This document shows positions 5,789 to 7,006 of a stretch of DNA of 7,006 nucleotides, in pieces. The notes under the pieces were generated by a model. That model saw nothing but the letters and a program-made list of their open reading frames with translations, ran no database searches and had not been told where the DNA came from. The stretch covers positions 1-7,006 of the forward strand of contig DGRZ01000112.1 of the NCBI GenBank assembly GCA_002391195.1, read 5' to 3'. This DNA is from Fibrobacter sp. UBA4375. Lineage in GTDB: Bacteria > Fibrobacterota > Fibrobacteria > Fibrobacterales > Fibrobacteraceae. The translations under genes were made by a program, and so were the position numbers. The stretch's first letter is position 1. Every line of letters starts with the position of its first letter.

Positions 5789-6575
5789 CCTTCTTTATTT
5801 CTCCGGACTTTAAATCGCCCAGGGTGTATTTGTCGAACTGGATGCGCATAAGGCGCATGACTTCGTAACCCAGGTGCGCCAGCATGCGGCGGATTTCACG
5901 GTTTTTGCCTTCGGATAGGGTGATTTCGAGCCAGCAGTTCTTTTCGCCTTCGTTGTGGAGCACAGCGCGTTCGGCGTGCATGAATTCTTCGCTCTCGCCG
6001 AAGATGCGGGGTGGCACGTTGAAGCCTTTTTCCATTTTCGCGAGGTCGTCGGCGGTGGGGTGGCCTTTGACCTGCACGCGGTAGATTTTCAAGTGGGATT
6101 GCTTGTGGATTCTATCGCCTGCGGCTCCAGAATGACAGCGGGTTTGACTCAGCAGTGCATCTGCCCATTGCGTGTCATTCGTGAACAGCAGCAAGCCTTC
6201 GCTGGCGGCGTCGAGGCGGCCCACCGGCGATATGTGCGGTACGGGCTTGCCGGGGAACATCTTGGAGTATTGCTCGCGGAACAAGTCCATCACGGTCTTG
6301 CGGCCCTTCTCGTCGCTTGCAGTAGTGACGATTCCGCGGGGTTTGTTCATGGCGAAATACACGAATTCGCTTGCGGTGACGGGCGCGCCGTCCACAAGGG
6401 TTTCATCGTTCTCGTAGGCAGGTGTTTCGGGGTCGCGCACGATTTTACCACGCAAAGAAACCCGGCCCTCGCGGACCAGGTTTTCTGCAATGCTACGGCT
6501 ACAGAACCCGCGCTTCGAGATGACGCGGGCAACCCCGTGAGGCTTGATCCTGTTATTTTGATGGTTTGCACTCAT
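5784..6575 (-). CDS. 16S/23S rRNA pseudouridine synthase, RsuA/RluB/RluF family, with an in-frame repeat insertion
   Basis: A 263-aa enzyme that isomerises a specific uridine to pseudouridine in ribosomal RNA; which site cannot be told from sequence. An S4 RNA-binding domain spans about 14-60 (VARVISKRGFCSRSIAENLVREGRVSLRGK). The catalytic domain contains AMNKPRGIVTT (75-85), the motif VGRLDAASEGLLLFTND (118-134) with catalytic Asp122, and the C-terminal LSEGKNREIRRMLAHLGYEV (220-239). Between ADALLS (138-143) and SHLKIYRVQVKG (160-171) lie about 15 extra residues (145-159) that the family does not normally have; they are encoded by a palindromic element (6108-6136). The frame is intact and all motifs are present, so the gene is probably functional. 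The start is ATG 6575; the only nearby upstream ATG, on the complement of 6586-6588, hits a stop after three codons. No Shine-Dalgarno sequence is seen at normal distance. It is transcribed in the same direction as hisC and converges on the GH9 gene. Confidence 0.9.
   Translation of the reverse strand: MSANHQNNRIKPHGVARVISKRGFCSRSIAENLVREGRVSLRGKIVRDPETPAYENDETLVDGAPVTASEFVYFAMNKPRGIVTTASDEKGRKTVMDLFREQYSKMFPGKPVPHISPVGRLDAASEGLLLFTNDTQWADALLSQTRCHSGAAGDRIHKQSHLKIYRVQVKGHPTADDLAKMEKGFNVPPRIFGESEEFMHAERAVLHNEGEKNCWLEITLSEGKNREIRRMLAHLGYEVMRLMRIQFDKYTLGDLKSGEIKKV
6108..6136 (-). repeat. GTCAT-ended palindromic element inserted within the pseudouridine synthase coding sequence
   Basis: On the minus strand this 29-bp segment begins GTCATTC and ends GAATC. 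ATTCT (6109-6113) pairs with AGAAT (6129-6133), then after a 3x3 mismatch GCC (6117-6119) pairs with GGC (6123-6125) around TGC. Its ends match those of the intergenic hairpin at 6629-6655, read on the same strand (GTCATTC...GAATC). It encodes CHSGAAGDRI within the enzyme and falls in a loop between two conserved blocks. Confidence 0.65.
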
Positions 6576-6582
6576 CTAAATT

Positions 6583-6655
6583 GTCATGCCCGCCTCCGGG
6601 CGGGCACCTCCCTTTGTTGGTTTGAAATGGAGATTCCCGCCTTCGCGGGAATGAC
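6583..6655. repeat. Inverted pair of perfect hairpins (REP/dRS3-like intergenic element)
   Basis: Hairpin A is TGCCCGCC (6587-6594) with GGCGGGCA (6599-6606), loop TCCG; read as + strand RNA this is a C(UCCG)G tetraloop of the stable UNCG type. Hairpin B is ATTCCCGC (6633-6640) with GCGGGAAT (6645-6652), loop CTTC. The 20 bp at 6633-6652 fit the Neisseria dRS3 pattern ATTCCC-N8-GGGAAT. The two are inverted copies ending in GTCAT (6583-6587) and ATGAC (6651-6655), and matching CTCC (6608-6611) and GGAG (6629-6632) lie inside. The element occupies most of the 92-nt gap between hisC and the pseudouridine synthase gene. Confidence 0.8.
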
Positions 6656-6667
6656 ATAACCAGTGAT

Positions 6668-7006
6668 TTACTTCCCGAGGTATGCCTTGATGTTTTTGAG
6701 GCATTTTGCGTTCTGCGCTTCGGTGCCGACGGTAATGCGGAGCACGTCGCCCATGGCAGGCTGCGGACGGATGATGGTGCCCTTCATCTGCAGGAACTTG
6801 AACGCGTCCATCGGGTCCTTGAAACCGCTCACGGCGATGAAGTTCGCGTGGCTGTCCACGTAGGGGAGGCCGAGTTCCTTGAAACCGGCCTTGAGCTGTT
6901 CGAGGCCCTTCTTGTTGATTTCGCGGACCTTGTTCACGAATTCCTGGTCGTCGATGGCGCCGATGGCGGCTGCCTGCGCGATGCTGTTCACGTTGAACGG
7001 TTCGCG
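6668..7006 (-). CDS. hisC: Histidinol-phosphate aminotransferase, C-terminal part (cut by window edge)
   Basis: The last 112 residues or so of a PLP-dependent class I/II aminotransferase. HisC transfers an amino group from glutamate to imidazole-acetol phosphate in cytoplasmic histidine synthesis. The frame runs off the window, starting REPFNVNSIAQAAAIGAIDD, a strongly HisC-like block. Further motifs are DSHANFIAV and IIRPQPAMGDVLRITVGTEAQN, the latter holding the conserved Arg that contacts substrate carboxylate or phosphate in this fold. The stretch ends KNIKAYLGK. The PLP-binding lysine lies outside the window. No other his gene is visible. The gene downstream on the same strand is an rRNA modification enzyme separated by a hairpin pair, so a shared transcript is uncertain. 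Confidence 0.92.
   Translation of the reverse strand, partial: REPFNVNSIAQAAAIGAIDDQEFVNKVREINKKGLEQLKAGFKELGLPYVDSHANFIAVSGFKDPMDAFKFLQMKGTIIRPQPAMGDVLRITVGTEAQNAKCLKNIKAYLGK

Noticed and set aside
6496..6530. GTCATCTCGAAGCGCGGG on the minus strand in the S4 domain, superficially like another palindromic element
   Set aside because: The encoded residues RVISKRGFCSR fit the normal S4 consensus without extra length, so there is no sign of insertion.
5955..6659. Long open frame on the + strand opposite the pseudouridine synthase, ending in IPAFAGMT
   Set aside because: It is antisense to a gene with clear family motifs. Its C-terminus is simply the translated hairpin element, a common source of false proteins.

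Overview
The window looks like a chromosomal housekeeping stretch from a cellulose-degrading, Gram-negative-type bacterium. A Fibrobacter-like member of the Fibrobacterota is my best guess. The reasons are a GH9 cellulase-family enzyme next to ordinary core genes, a lipoprotein plus a SurA-type periplasmic chaperone (so an outer membrane), and short palindromic and heptameric repeats scattered through the non-coding DNA. This assignment is inference; no rRNA or other decisive marker is present.

Layout on the + strand: (1) the 3' two-thirds of purF (amidophosphoribosyltransferase, iron-sulfur type), ending inside the stem of an intrinsic terminator; (2) an apparent three-gene envelope operon of a SurA-N-like lipoprotein with a degenerate parvulin domain, a full-length two-parvulin SurA-like isomerase that overlaps it by one base, and ftsE 46 nt further on, with no ftsX following; (3) about 206 nt of non-coding DNA holding a 7-bp-period repeat, a terminator and a competing hairpin; (4) a GH9 glycoside hydrolase with an N-terminal Ig-like domain and no signal peptide, so probably a cytoplasmic cellodextrinase.

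Layout on the - strand, convergent with the above: (5) an RsuA/RluB-family pseudouridine synthase carrying what looks like a palindromic repeat inserted in frame; (6) a 73-bp inverted pair of perfect hairpins in the gap; (7) the 3' end of hisC (histidinol-phosphate aminotransferase), cut by the window edge.

No phage, transposase, CRISPR, toxin-antitoxin, tRNA or rRNA gene was seen. The genes form no single pathway. The most interesting signals are the small repeats. A GTCAT-ended palindrome family occurs three times within about 550 bp, once inside a conserved coding sequence with the reading frame kept. A separate 7-nt-period repeat starts at or just after the stop codons of two genes.
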